Origin: Blastococcus sp. Marseille-P5729
GTDB taxonomy: Bacteria > Actinomycetota > Actinomycetes > Mycobacteriales > Antricoccaceae
Direction of reading: 5' to 3'
DNA length: 64,000 nucleotides
NCBI RefSeq assembly: GCF_900292035.1
Contig: NZ_OMPO01000001.1
Coordinates: forward strand, 441,192 to 505,191
Shown here: one piece after another, positions 55,889 through 64,000 of the stretch
Position numbering within the stretch: position 1 is the first letter of the stretch
How the letters are laid out: each line of letters begins with the position of its first letter
Made by a program: the position numbers and the translations under genes
Notes under the pieces: generated by a model
The model's database searches: none
What the model saw: only the letters and a program-made list of their open reading frames with translations
What the model was told of the DNA's origin: nothing

Positions 55889-55921
55889 GGAAATGAGTAC
55901 GAGCATTCCGCTGAACTGCAT
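55886..55921 (-). CDS. ilv leader peptide (11 codons, Leu-Val-Leu-Ile)
   Basis: The reading frame ATG 55921 to TAG 55886 encodes MQFSGMLVLIS. It contains four consecutive codons for Leu, Val, Leu and Ile, the end products of the operon, and is preceded by GGGAGGAGG at suitable spacing. Its stop lies in the 5' arm of the attenuator hairpin. This is the expected sensor of branched-chain aminoacyl-tRNA levels. It is below the size limit of most gene finders. Confidence 0.7.
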   Translation of the reverse strand: MQFSGMLVLIS

Positions 55922-56019
55922 GAGCCCAGCGTCCTCCTCCCTGCCGAAGCAGGTCAACTCCGTCCCACGATGCGAGACGTATGGCTCGAATCCTGGGACA
56001 ACCCTCGGATCCTGACGCC

Positions 56020-56442
56020 TCAGCATCCGAAGTTGGGTGGCCTGATGAGGCCGTCCGAGCCCGGCGGGCGCCCGATATTTCGTCCGTACCGGAAGACCGG
56101 GCCGCGGCGGCCGAACCGCACCATGGCACCCTCGTTCAGCTCGACCGGTCCCTCGACCCGCACCCCGTCGACATAGGTGCCGTTGGTTGACCCGGCGTCC
56201 TCGAGGACCGCGCGGGTGCCCAGCAGCCGGACGACGGCGTGCAGCCGCGACACCCGGTCGTCATCGATCACGACGTCACACTGACCGCCGCGGCCCAGGG
56301 TCACGCGCTGCTGACGCGAGGACACCGAGTAGCCGCCGGCGCCGGGGTGGCCGGGCCGTGCGGTCAGCGCGGTGGGCAGGTCGGCACCCTCCTCGATGAG
56401 GTGGTGCAGCTGCTGCGTGTGGTCCGAGTCGTCCTGGCTCAC
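56020..56442 (-). CDS. FHA domain protein
   Basis: The 140-residue protein is mostly one C-terminal FHA domain (about 50-125): LGRGGQCDVVI, SRLHA, GSTNGTYVDG are the phosphothreonine-binding signature loops, with an N-terminal tail that has several Thr/Ser (a possible kinase target). FHA proteins bind targets of Ser/Thr kinases, as in mycobacterial GarA. The start is GTG 56442, 7 bases after GGAGG. It precedes the ilv leader by 98 bases on the same strand. Confidence 0.85.
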   Translation of the reverse strand: MSQDDSDHTQQLHHLIEEGADLPTALTARPGHPGAGGYSVSSRQQRVTLGRGGQCDVVIDDDRVSRLHAVVRLLGTRAVLEDAGSTNGTYVDGVRVEGPVELNEGAMVRFGRRGPVFRYGRNIGRPPGSDGLIRPPNFGC

Positions 56443-56509
56443 GTGGTACCTCCGCCCTAGAGCGTATGGGGTCGACAGCCCAGCGGCATCCAAGTGCGAC
56501 CATGAGGGG

Positions 56510-56995
56510 GTGAGATCGCCCCAGCCCGACACCCACGACCGCCGAGCCGCCGGATCCGCGGTCGCGTCAGACCCGAGCCGCCCGGTGATGCGGATCCGCT
56601 ACGCGAGGGCTGCGCTGCTGCCGTTGATGATGGGTGTGATCTGCGCGGTCCCGCTGGCGGTCGGCCTGGGTCCGTGGGGCCTCTTGGTGCTGGTGCCGTT
56701 CGTGCTGGCCGCGATTGCGCTGCTGCGCGTGGGCGCCGACATCACCGCGCAGGAGGTCGTGGTGCGCGGCGCGCTGTCGTCACTGAGCGTCCGGCGCGAC
56801 GATCTGACCGGCCTGGCCGTGCCTGACGCCCGGCACGTTCATCTGGTGCGCAGCGACGGCTCGACGGTACGGATCCCGACCGTGCGCCCCCGCGACCTGC
56901 CGCGGCTGCGCTCGGTCCTGTTCGGGGCTCGTCACGATCCGCCGGCCGCGGGCGATGCAGACCCGTCGCAGGACGGGGTCTCGTCAGCCGATTAG
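56510..56995 (+). CDS. PH-domain membrane protein (bPH_6-like)
   Basis: The 161-residue protein has two hydrophobic segments (about 34-51 and 55-72) and a short PH-like beta domain (about 78-125; ITAQEVVVRG...VRRDDLTGLAVPD). This matches the bacterial PH family (PF10756) of actinobacterial membrane proteins; the function is unknown. The start is uncertain: GTG 56510 (used here, with GAGGGG immediately before) or ATG 56588, which would shorten the N-terminus by 26 residues. It is divergent from the FHA gene. Confidence 0.7.
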   Translation: MRSPQPDTHDRRAAGSAVASDPSRPVMRIRYARAALLPLMMGVICAVPLAVGLGPWGLLVLVPFVLAAIALLRVGADITAQEVVVRGALSSLSVRRDDLTGLAVPDARHVHLVRSDGSTVRIPTVRPRDLPRLRSVLFGARHDPPAAGDADPSQDGVSSAD

Positions 56996-57043
56996 TATGT
57001 CGCAACCCCCTGTGACCAGGGTCGTTGCTCCGAAGGAGGACAC

Positions 57044-57646
57044 GTGGTGCGCCTTGCCATCACCGAGCGCCGGGAGTTGCTGATCGCGGCGGCGTGGCGG
57101 GTCATGGTCAACCACGGCGTGGCCGCGGCCACCACGCGCGCGATCTGCGCCGAGGCGGGCATGCCGCAGAGCTCCTTCCACTACTGCTTTGACAGCCGCA
57201 CCGACCTGTTGAAGATCGTCGTGACCAGTCGGATCCCCGGTTATGTCGAGCGCTCGGTCGAGCAGCTGGAGACCACCGGCACCGTTCTCGAACGCGCGCA
57301 CCGAACCCTGGGCGCGTACTGGAAGGACGTGGTCGAGAACCCGGCGATGCACGCGGTCTTCTTCGATATCGCGATGACGTCGTACTACGACCCGGAGCTG
57401 CGCGAGCTGGGCGCCTTCCAGTACCAGCAGTTCCATCAGGCCGCGGTCTCGATCCTGAGCCATGTCGTGGCCGACGGCCAGTACGTCTGGCTCGACGACA
57501 TCGACACGCTGGCGGTCAACCTCGTGGCCTTCCTCGACGGCACGACGCTGCGCTACATCATCGATCCGTCGACCCCGGGTCTCGACGACGCCCTGCGCGG
57601 GTACGGCGAGTACCTCGCCACCCGCCTGCGGGCCGTGCAAGACTAG
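57044..57646 (+). CDS. TetR-family transcriptional regulator
   Basis: The 200-residue protein has a TetR N-terminal HTH (about 12-58; TTRAICAEAGMPQSSFHYCF is the recognition helix turn) and a larger C-terminal ligand domain with Asp/Tyr-rich surface. The start is GTG 57044, 6 bases after AAGGAGG; a possible -10 TAGTAT lies at 56993-56998. The next gene starts 6 bases after its stop, so it probably regulates and is co-transcribed with that PLP enzyme; no clear palindromic operator was seen. Confidence 0.85.
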   Translation: MVRLAITERRELLIAAAWRVMVNHGVAAATTRAICAEAGMPQSSFHYCFDSRTDLLKIVVTSRIPGYVERSVEQLETTGTVLERAHRTLGAYWKDVVENPAMHAVFFDIAMTSYYDPELRELGAFQYQQFHQAAVSILSHVVADGQYVWLDDIDTLAVNLVAFLDGTTLRYIIDPSTPGLDDALRGYGEYLATRLRAVQD

Positions 57647-57651
57647 GTCGT

Positions 57652-58848
57652 ATGACCGATTCGCTGGCCGGCCGGTTCGCCCGGTACCAGGGGCTGACCG
57701 GTGAGCTCAGCGCCCCTGTGGGGATCCTGGACCTGGACGCGCTGGAACACAATGCCGCGGACATGCTGCGCCGCGCCGCGGGCACACCGATCAGGCTGTC
57801 CACGAAGTCGCTGCGCTGCCTCCCGCTCATCCAGCATCTGCTGCGGATGCCAGGCATCCACGGTGCCCTCGCATTGACCTTGTCCGAGGCCCTCTGGCTA
57901 CACGCCCACGGTGTCGAGGACATCGTGGTGGGCTACCCGACCGTGGACCGCGCCGCACTCGCCCGGCTGGGCGCCGCCGCCGAGGACGAGCTGCCCGTCG
58001 TGCTGATGGTGGACTCGGTCGCTCAGGTCGACCTGGCGCAGTCGCTCACCGGAGCATCCCGGCAACGGCCGCTGCGGGTGTGCCTCGAGCTCGATGCCGG
58101 GTTGCGCGTGGGCTCACGGGTCCACCTCGGGCCGCGCCGCTCGCCTATACACACGCCGGGCCAGCTGGTCGCGCTGGCAGAGACGCTGGCCCGCCGCCCG
58201 GAGGTACGGATCGAAGGCGTGATGGCGTACGAGGGACAGATCGCGGGCGTCGCGGACGCCGGCGGCGGGCCGCGTGCCCGCGCGGTTCGCGCGATGAAGA
58301 CCGTGTCCCGCCGAGAGCTCGCCGAGCGGCGAGCCGCCGCGATCGAGGCGGTGAGCCGCGTGGCCCGGCTGCGCTTCGTCAACGGCGGTGGCAGCGGATC
58401 GATCGACTCGACCGGCGCCGAGGCATGCGTCACCGAGATCGCCGCGGGCTCGGGCTTCGTCGGGCCGGCGCTGTTCGACCGCTATGTCGACATGGCGCCG
58501 CGCCCGGCGATGCTGTTCGGGCTGGACGTCGTCCGCCGGCCGGTGCCGGGCATCGCCACGCTGCTCGGCGGCGGCTGGGTCGCCAGCGGTCCGCCGGGCG
58601 CAGACCGGATGCCGGCGATCGCCTGGCCCGAGGGGTTGTCGTTCACGTCGATGGAGGGGCCGGGCGAGACCCAGTCGCCGGTGACCGGTCCGGCCGCGGA
58701 CCGGTTGCGTATCGGGGACCGGGTGTGGCTGCGGCACGCCAAGGCCGGCGAGCTGTGCGAGCGGCTGAACGAGCTGCAGGTCATCAGCGGTGATCGTCTC
58801 AGCGGCGCGTGGTCGACCTACCGCGGGGCGGGCAAGGCCTACCTCTGA
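57652..58848 (+). CDS. Fold-type III PLP enzyme (amino acid deaminase/aldolase-like)
   Basis: The 398-residue protein resembles alanine racemase-fold enzymes of the D-serine deaminase/D-threonine aldolase kind. The PLP lysine is expected in RLSTKSLRC near 48-56, with barrel strands through ELDAGLRVGSRVH near 146 and VNGGGSGSID near 244, and a C-terminal beta domain with metal-site-like residues (WLRHAKAGELCERLNEL near 362). The substrate is unknown; TetR control suggests an inducible catabolic role. The start is ATG 57652. Confidence 0.78.
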   Translation: MTDSLAGRFARYQGLTGELSAPVGILDLDALEHNAADMLRRAAGTPIRLSTKSLRCLPLIQHLLRMPGIHGALALTLSEALWLHAHGVEDIVVGYPTVDRAALARLGAAAEDELPVVLMVDSVAQVDLAQSLTGASRQRPLRVCLELDAGLRVGSRVHLGPRRSPIHTPGQLVALAETLARRPEVRIEGVMAYEGQIAGVADAGGGPRARAVRAMKTVSRRELAERRAAAIEAVSRVARLRFVNGGGSGSIDSTGAEACVTEIAAGSGFVGPALFDRYVDMAPRPAMLFGLDVVRRPVPGIATLLGGGWVASGPPGADRMPAIAWPEGLSFTSMEGPGETQSPVTGPAADRLRIGDRVWLRHAKAGELCERLNELQVISGDRLSGAWSTYRGAGKAYL

Positions 58849-58938
58849 GCGCTTGCGGGCGAGCGCGGGCGCGGCACCGATCCGTAGACTGGTGCGTCGT
58901 ACCGGCTCGACGATCCCCTGCCAGGAAGGGCCTCCCGC

Positions 58939-60075
58939 ATGACACATCGGTCCCGCCGCGCCCTCACGGGCCTCGCTGGGGCCCTCGTCTGCGTGCTGCT
59001 GAGCGGCTGCGGCGAGGACGGTTATCTCGGCTCGGGATCCTGGGAGCAGAAGCCGAGCGCGCAGCCGCCGGAGATCCCCAAGCCGCAGCAGCCCGGACCA
59101 CCGGGCGGCGGTGCCGAGCCCGGTCAACCGCAGGACGACGGGATCCGGGCCACCGGTCTCGACCAGCCGTCCGCCATCGCCGCGCTGCCGGACGGCACCG
59201 CGCTCGTGGGCGAGCGTTCCAGCGGCGTCGTCACCCGCGTCCACCCGATCAAGGACCAGCCGCAGGAGACCCTCTACCAGATCCCCGAGGTGGACGGCTC
59301 CGGCGGCACCGGGCTGCTGGCGATGGTCGCCTCGCCGTACTACCTGGAGAACGGGCTGGTCTACGCCTATCTCACCACTCCCACCGAGGGGCGGATTGTC
59401 TCGCTGAACGCCTCCGGCGTGCCCAAGACCCTCGTCGGCGGACTGCCGAAGGCGCCGGCGGCGATGACGATCGGGCCGGACGGCGACGTGATGGTGGCGA
59501 CCGGCGGATCCGGATCGCCGAACGCCGGCCAGGTGCTCAGCATCGATCCGTGGGGTGGCCCCGGCGGGTCCGCCAAGGTAAACCTCGTGGTCACGGAGGG
59601 CGTCCCCAACCCGGTCGGCATGTGCACCGACGGCACCAACGTGTATGTCGTCGACGGCGGCTCGGGCCCGGCCGGGTCGCTGACCGGCAACGCCATCTAC
59701 AAGGTGGCCGGCGAGGAGACGAGCGGCGGGAACCTCGGCAGCGCTATGAAGCCCGTGGTCAGCTACACAGCGGGCAAGGACGCCGGCGCGGCGGGGTGCG
59801 TCGCCAGCAGCGTCGCGATCATCGCCGCGGGCACCGACTCGCAGGCGCTGATGACGACCGTCCTCGACCAGAATCTGCAGCCGACCGGCGATCCGACCCT
59901 CTCGCTGGTGGGCGAGTATGGCCGGCTGCGGGCGCTCGCTCTCGACCCGGTGGAGGGCGGGTTGTGGGTCGGGACCTACAACCGCGACGGGGTCGGCGAC
60001 CCGGCCGCGGACGACGACAAGATCCTGTACCTCCCACCGCCGGCCGGCGGTGGAGACGGTGGGGACATCAGCTAG
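58939..60075 (+). CDS. Beta-propeller (PQQ-sugar dehydrogenase-like) lipoprotein
   Basis: The 378-residue protein has a lipobox (LLSGC, Cys24), a Pro-rich linker (35-65), and a domain of about 310 residues with repeated strand pairs (GLDQPSAIAALPDGTALVGE; GLLAMVASPYY; VPNPVGMCTDG) typical of soluble six-bladed sugar/sorbosone dehydrogenase propellers. Mycobacterial and Streptomyces relatives are secreted quinoprotein-like lipoproteins; cofactor binding here is not assured because the conserved His pair is not obvious. AGGAAGG precedes ATG 58939. The stop shares CTAG with the next gene. Confidence 0.75.
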   Translation: MTHRSRRALTGLAGALVCVLLSGCGEDGYLGSGSWEQKPSAQPPEIPKPQQPGPPGGGAEPGQPQDDGIRATGLDQPSAIAALPDGTALVGERSSGVVTRVHPIKDQPQETLYQIPEVDGSGGTGLLAMVASPYYLENGLVYAYLTTPTEGRIVSLNASGVPKTLVGGLPKAPAAMTIGPDGDVMVATGGSGSPNAGQVLSIDPWGGPGGSAKVNLVVTEGVPNPVGMCTDGTNVYVVDGGSGPAGSLTGNAIYKVAGEETSGGNLGSAMKPVVSYTAGKDAGAAGCVASSVAIIAAGTDSQALMTTVLDQNLQPTGDPTLSLVGEYGRLRALALDPVEGGLWVGTYNRDGVGDPAADDDKILYLPPPAGGGDGGDIS

Positions 60076-61595
60076 CGCGGGCTGATCTTCAGCGCCAGGG
60101 CGGCGTCCGCTGCAGCGTCGACCTTCGCAGTCGGGGCCGCGCCGTCGGCATACGCCGCCAGCACGATCCGCACCTGCTCGCCGTCGACCGACGATGCGTA
60201 CTCGCTGTCGCCGAGCACTTCCTTCGGCGGCGACCCTTCCGGCGCCTTGTTCTCCCGCAGCAGGTCGTTGACATTCCCGGTGCCCTCGGTGTCCAGGAGC
60301 GCCTTGAGCTCGGCGGCCGACCCGGCGTCCGGCATCTGTACCTCGGCGAGCGAGATCACCACCTGCTTGCCGTCCACGGTGGTCAAGTAGATCGCGCGCT
60401 CCATCGACGTGCACGCGTGCTCGGCCAGGAAGTCCCCCGCTTGCCCGAAGGCGTGGCTTGCGCAGTCCTGCACCTGGTCGGCGGCGGTCTGCTGGAAGGT
60501 GTATCCACCGGCCTCCTGAGGGCCCGGCTCACTGGGGTCCGACTCGGAGCCGCCAGCCGGGGGCCCGTCGCCTTCCGCGGCGGACGACGGCACGGTATCG
60601 GCGTCCGGCTTGTCGGCGTCCCCGAGCAGGGTGGTGGCACCGATCCATATCGCGGCGACGAGCACGGCCAGTGCGAGCAGGGGGACCAGCCACCGCCACG
60701 GGCTGCGCCGCGGCTCTGGCTCGTGCTCGGGGTCCACCAGGAGCGCGGCCGGGCCGGTGGGCGGTGGCGCTTCGACCGGAGCTGCGCGAAGCGGCGGCGT
60801 GACCTGCGGCACCGGGCCGGTCGGGCGCTGATCCCCCGCCGCAGCGCCGAGCACGCTGGCGATGCTGAGGCCTCCCGGGCGGTCGGAGAGATGACGCAGT
60901 GCCCGGGTCGCGCGCGGCGTGCTCTCGGGCCGGGAGAAGGGCACGTCGTCCGTGGACGTCGGCCGCAGCACGTACGGCGAGTACGGGAAGCCCTCGGCCG
61001 TGAGCAGCTGGACGTCCAGGTCGCGCGCGTCGAAGCCCAGCACCTGAAGCAGCTCGATGACGTCGGCGGTCGTCCAGATGCTGGCCAGCCCCGGTTCGCG
61101 GTTCGTGCTCGCGACGTCGACCGCCTGGCGCAGCCCCTCCGGGCTGAGCGGGACGATCGCCACCCCGCCGCCACGCTGGGTCTCTGGCTGCGCGATCCCG
61201 GTGATCGGACCGTCCAGCACGAGGATCGCCTGCACGTAGCCGGGGTCCAGGCCGCCCCGGCGCGCGGCCGCGACGATCTGCTTGGCCGCGGCGTCGACCT
61301 GCGGGACCGGGTTCGTGCCGCTGCCGTCGACCAACGCCGGTCGCCCGCCGATCGTCCACCCGCCACGCAGCGGCGCGAAGAGATATCCGTCCGCCCCGGT
61401 GATCTCGTGCGCCGCGATCACGGCCATCGCCTCGGGGGTGCACACCACGCCGGCGATGGGACCGAAGCGCTCGAAGCCGTCACCGAGCACCACGAGGCCG
61501 CGGCGCTCCTGGGCACCGAGGCCGAAGTCGTGCAGCACCTTGAAGGTACGGCGCTGTGCCTCGTGCGCCGGTGAGCCGTGAGTCAGGACCAGCAC
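60072..61595 (-). CDS. NERD-like domain membrane protein of unknown function
   Basis: The 507-residue protein has an N-terminal domain (about 10-125) with a NERD-like layout (AGVVCTPEAMAVIAAHEI then NPVPQVD near 95), a helical segment to about 250, a Pro-rich linker, one membrane helix (about 302-324), and a C-terminal extracytoplasmic domain of about 180 residues with two cysteines (near 381 and 397). The NERD acidic/Lys nuclease residues are partly replaced, so nuclease activity is doubtful. The start is GTG 61595. It follows gatB by 24 bases and is probably in the same transcript. Confidence 0.65.
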   Translation of the reverse strand: MLVLTHGSPAHEAQRRTFKVLHDFGLGAQERRGLVVLGDGFERFGPIAGVVCTPEAMAVIAAHEITGADGYLFAPLRGGWTIGGRPALVDGSGTNPVPQVDAAAKQIVAAARRGGLDPGYVQAILVLDGPITGIAQPETQRGGGVAIVPLSPEGLRQAVDVASTNREPGLASIWTTADVIELLQVLGFDARDLDVQLLTAEGFPYSPYVLRPTSTDDVPFSRPESTPRATRALRHLSDRPGGLSIASVLGAAAGDQRPTGPVPQVTPPLRAAPVEAPPPTGPAALLVDPEHEPEPRRSPWRWLVPLLALAVLVAAIWIGATTLLGDADKPDADTVPSSAAEGDGPPAGGSESDPSEPGPQEAGGYTFQQTAADQVQDCASHAFGQAGDFLAEHACTSMERAIYLTTVDGKQVVISLAEVQMPDAGSAAELKALLDTEGTGNVNDLLRENKAPEGSPPKEVLGDSEYASSVDGEQVRIVLAAYADGAAPTAKVDAAADAALALKISPR

Positions 61596-61619
61596 GTGTC
61601 GTCGCGCTCCTCTCGGTGG

Positions 61620-63125
61620 CTAGGACACGCCCAGCTTGTCGAGGATGAGGGTCTTGACCGCGGCGGCGTCCGCCTGGCCGCGCGTGGCCTTCATGACCGC
61701 ACCGACCAGCGCGCCGACCGCCTGCACCTTGCCGCCGCGGATCTTCTCGGCCACGTCCGGGTTGGCCGCGATCGCCTCGTCGACGGCGCTGCCCAGCGCG
61801 GCGGTGTCCGAGACGACGGCCAGCCCGCGGTCGGTGATCACCTGCTCGGGCTCACCCTCCCCCGCCAGCACGCCTTCCACGACCTGGCGAGCGAGCTTGT
61901 CGTTGATCTTGCCCTCCTGGACCAACGCGACGACCCCAGCGACCTGGGCGGGCGTGATGGCGAGCTCGGCGAGCTCGATGCCGTTCTCGTTGGCGCGTCT
62001 GGCCAGCTCGCCGGTCCACCACTTGCGGGCGTCGGCCTGCGGCGCGCCGGCGTCGATCGTGGCGATCACGAGATCCATCGCTCCGGCGCCGATCAGGGAG
62101 GCCATCTCCTTGTCGCTGAGCCCCCACTCGCCCTGCAGGCGTGCCTGCCGGGCGCTGGGCAGCTCGGGGAGCTCGTCGCGCAACCCCCGGACCCAATCCG
62201 GGTCCGGGGTCATCGGCAGCAGGTCGGGCTCGGGGAAGTACCGGTAGTCGGTGGCCTCCTCCTTGCTGCGCCCCGGTGTGGTCTGCCCGGTGTCCTCGTG
62301 GAAGTGCCGGGTCTCCTGGACGATCCGGCCGCCGTCGTCGAGGATCGGCGCCTGGCGGACGATCTCGCTGCGCACCGCCTGCTCGACCGAGCGCAGGCTG
62401 TTGACATTCTTGGTCTCGGTGCGGGTGCCCCACGGCTCCCCCGGCTTGTTCAGCGACAGGTTCACGTCACAGCGCAACGAGCCCTGCTCCATCCGCACGT
62501 CCGAGACGCCGAGCGCGCGGCAGATCTCGCGCAGCTCGGTCACGTACGCGCGGGCGACCGCGGGAGCCTTCTCGCCCGCGCCCACGATCGGCTTGGTGAC
62601 GATCTCGACCAGCGGGATGCCGGCGCGGTTGAAGTCGACCAGGGAATGCGTGGCCCCCTGGATGCGACCGGTGGACCCGCCGACGTGCAGCGTCTTGCCG
62701 GTGTCCTCCTCCAGGTGGACGCGCTCGACGTCGACGCGGAAGCTCTCGCCGTCCACCTGCACGTCGAGATATCCGTCGGCGCACAGCGGGTCGTCGTACT
62801 GCGAGGTCTGGAAGTTCTTGGGCATGTCCGGGTAGAAGTAGTTCTTGCGGGAGAACCGCGAGTGCTCGGCGATGCTGCAGTGCAGCGCCAAGCCGATCCG
62901 GATGGTCGACTCGATGGCCTTCTCGTTGGGCACCGGCAGGGCCCCGGGGAGCCCGAGGCAGACCGGGCAGATCTGGGTGTTGGGCTCGGCGCCGAACGCG
63001 GTGGCGCACCCGCAGAACATCTTGGAGGCGGTGCCCAGCTCGACGTGCGTCTCGAGCCCGACGACCGGTTCGTAGGTCCGCAGGACCTCGGCTACCTGCG
63101 GATCCTGGCTGGTCTGCGTGCTCAC
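61620..63125 (-). CDS. gatB: Aspartyl/glutamyl-tRNA(Asn/Gln) amidotransferase subunit B
   Basis: GatB binds the misacylated tRNA and holds the kinase site of the GatCAB complex. The 501-residue protein is full length with [10 protein letters not shown] near 21-30, a zinc site with paired Cys ([14 protein letters not shown] near 38-55), [15 protein letters not shown] near 95, and a C-terminal tail (YqeY-like) near 355-500. GTG 63125 overlaps the stop of the small membrane protein gene (GTGA). With tRNA-Gln present at 43992, indirect Gln-tRNA synthesis is expected. Confidence 0.96.
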   Translation of the reverse strand: MSTQTSQDPQVAEVLRTYEPVVGLETHVELGTASKMFCGCATAFGAEPNTQICPVCLGLPGALPVPNEKAIESTIRIGLALHCSIAEHSRFSRKNYFYPDMPKNFQTSQYDDPLCADGYLDVQVDGESFRVDVERVHLEEDTGKTLHVGGSTGRIQGATHSLVDFNRAGIPLVEIVTKPIVGAGEKAPAVARAYVTELREICRALGVSDVRMEQGSLRCDVNLSLNKPGEPWGTRTETKNVNSLRSVEQAVRSEIVRQAPILDDGGRIVQETRHFHEDTGQTTPGRSKEEATDYRYFPEPDLLPMTPDPDWVRGLRDELPELPSARQARLQGEWGLSDKEMASLIGAGAMDLVIATIDAGAPQADARKWWTGELARRANENGIELAELAITPAQVAGVVALVQEGKINDKLARQVVEGVLAGEGEPEQVITDRGLAVVSDTAALGSAVDEAIAANPDVAEKIRGGKVQAVGALVGAVMKATRGQADAAAVKTLILDKLGVS

Positions 63126-63430
63126 TGCTCGGCCTCCTTGTCCAGCGGCGTCTGCGCCGCGCGCTGATCAGCGCGCTCCTTCTTCAGCCGGGCGACCTTG
63201 GGCTTGAGGATCAGGTTGTCGTACATCAGCACGTTCAGGGGTGTCAGGACGCCGATCACGATGAACAGGATGAAGATCTTCTTGCCGGTGGTCACCAGCG
63301 CGACGATCCCGGCGATGATGACCAGCGCCGACAGCACCCAGGCGGCGATGTTGACTGCCCGCCCCGACCCGGTGAGGCCGAGCTCGTCGGTCTGGGAGAT
63401 GTCGACCGGTTCCTTCTTGCGCGCGCTCAC
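63122..63430 (-). CDS. Small two-helix membrane protein in the gatAB operon
   Basis: The 102-residue protein has two hydrophobic segments (about 27-46 and 51-70) and a basic, Lys/Arg/Glu-rich C-terminal tail. It is fixed between gatA and gatB with GTGA overlaps on both sides (63430-63427 and 63125-63122). Similar small membrane proteins occur at this site in other actinobacteria; the function is unknown and it is not GatC, which has no membrane segments. Confidence 0.75.
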   Translation of the reverse strand: MSARKKEPVDISQTDELGLTGSGRAVNIAAWVLSALVIIAGIVALVTTGKKIFILFIVIGVLTPLNVLMYDNLILKPKVARLKKERADQRAAQTPLDKEAEQ

Positions 63431-64000
63431 AGGACCGGTGCTCCGTCCAGGAATAGGCCGCCGCGCGCGTCGACGAGTGCCTTCTCCAGCGCGGCACCGA
63501 CGCGGTAGCAGCGCTCGTCGCCCTGGGACGGGGCCATGATCTGCATACCGACCGGCAGCCGCTGCCCGCCCGGAGCCCGCGGATCGTCGGAGAGCCCGAT
63601 CGGCACCGACATGGCGGGGGTGCCGGCGAGGGAGGCGGGCAGGGTGGTCAAATCGAGCAGGTACACCGCGAGCGGGTCGGTATTGGCCTTTCCGCGCGGG
63701 TAGGCCACGGTCGGGGCGGTGGGTGACACGAGGACGTCGACGTCCTCGAAGGCACTGGTGAAATCGCGGGCGATGAGCGTGCGGACCTTCTGCGCCTGGC
63801 CGTAGAAGGCGTCGTAGTAGCCGGCCGACAGCGCGTAGGTGCCGAGGATGATGCGCCGCTTGACCTCCGGTCCGAAGCCAGCCTCGCGGGTCATCGACAC
63901 GACCTCCTCGAGGCCACGCCGGCCATCGTCCCCGACACGCAGGCCGTAGCGCACCGAGTCGAAGCGGGCCAGGTTGGACGACGCCTCGGACGGCGCGATC
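63427..64000 (-). CDS. gatA: Aspartyl/glutamyl-tRNA(Asn/Gln) amidotransferase subunit A, C-terminal part
   Basis: The last 191 residues of GatA, the amidase-signature subunit, are in the window; the Ser-Ser-Lys triad is upstream of base 64000. The part seen has [42 protein letters not shown] near residue 35, and [12 protein letters not shown]. The stop overlaps the GTG start of the small membrane protein gene. Confidence 0.94.
   Translation of the reverse strand, partial: IAPSEASSNLARFDSVRYGLRVGDDGRRGLEEVVSMTREAGFGPEVKRRIILGTYALSAGYYDAFYGQAQKVRTLIARDFTSAFEDVDVLVSPTAPTVAYPRGKANTDPLAVYLLDLTTLPASLAGTPAMSVPIGLSDDPRAPGGQRLPVGMQIMAPSQGDERCYRVGAALEKALVDARGGLFLDGAPVL

Overview
The window is chromosomal DNA from a high-GC Actinomycetota. 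The evidence is many GTG and TTG starts, GTGA/ATGA stop-start overlaps, likely leaderless starts behind TAnnnT -10 boxes, a lysine-rich HupB tail, a SepIVA-type coiled-coil protein, DUF3515, an F420 gene (CofC/FbiD) and a DUF222-HNH gene. Gene order matches mycobacterial core blocks: rpsO-pnp-M16 peptidase-dapB-thyX-dapA; DAK2-recG-rsmD-coaD-SepIVA-YceD-rpmF-rnc-mutM; and gpsA-cofC-ppk1-mutT1-hupB-leuD-leuC-IclR regulator followed by tRNA-Glu/tRNA-Gln. The exact genus cannot be fixed from sequence alone; a non-mycobacterial relative in or near the Mycobacteriales/Geodermatophilales is my guess. There is no phage, IS element, CRISPR array or rRNA operon.

Layout. 1-7.2 kb: lysine/DAP and thymidylate genes (dapA partial, thyX), a class I fumarase, a YcaQ-type glycosylase, a GNAT-PlsC pair and a lipoprotein. 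7.2-12.1 kb: dapB, M16 peptidase, pnp, rpsO. 12.3-13.8 kb: a coupled cassette of three small membrane proteins of unknown function. 13.8-19.7 kb: an unknown protein, hydrolase and ribF in one overlapping unit, then ilvE, truB and a patatin. 19.7-22 kb: ACT-domain regulator and DUF222-HNH gene. 22.2-30.5 kb: a long minus-strand DNA repair, RNA processing and CoA operon. 30.7-38.7 kb: rpmB, thiL, DUF3515, gpsA, plsC, cofC-ppk1-mutT1. 38.7-43.8 kb: hupB, leuCD and their IclR regulator, then two adjacent salvage genes that both look internally deleted. 43.8-47.1 kb: two tRNAs, FAH hydrolase, USP, a putative glycosylase and a riboswitch-controlled orphan gene. 47.1-56.4 kb: TPP enzyme, cimA, leuB, ilvC, ilvN, ilvB with a leader-peptide attenuator, FHA protein. 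56.5-64 kb: PH-like membrane protein, TetR regulator, PLP enzyme, beta-propeller lipoprotein, a NERD-like membrane protein and gatB/gatA.

The clearest theme is branched-chain amino acid synthesis spread over three loci (ilvE; leuCD; ilvBNC-leuB-cimA). Each biosynthetic locus shows its own control: a pair of inverted-repeat operators between leuC and the divergent IclR gene, and an 11-codon Leu-Val-Leu-Ile leader peptide with a U-tailed terminator before ilvB. CimA beside LeuB and LeuCD points to a citramalate route to isoleucine. The most unusual feature is a SAM-I/SAM-IV-class riboswitch at 46541-46681 that appears to hide the ribosome binding site of an unrecognised 135-residue protein.
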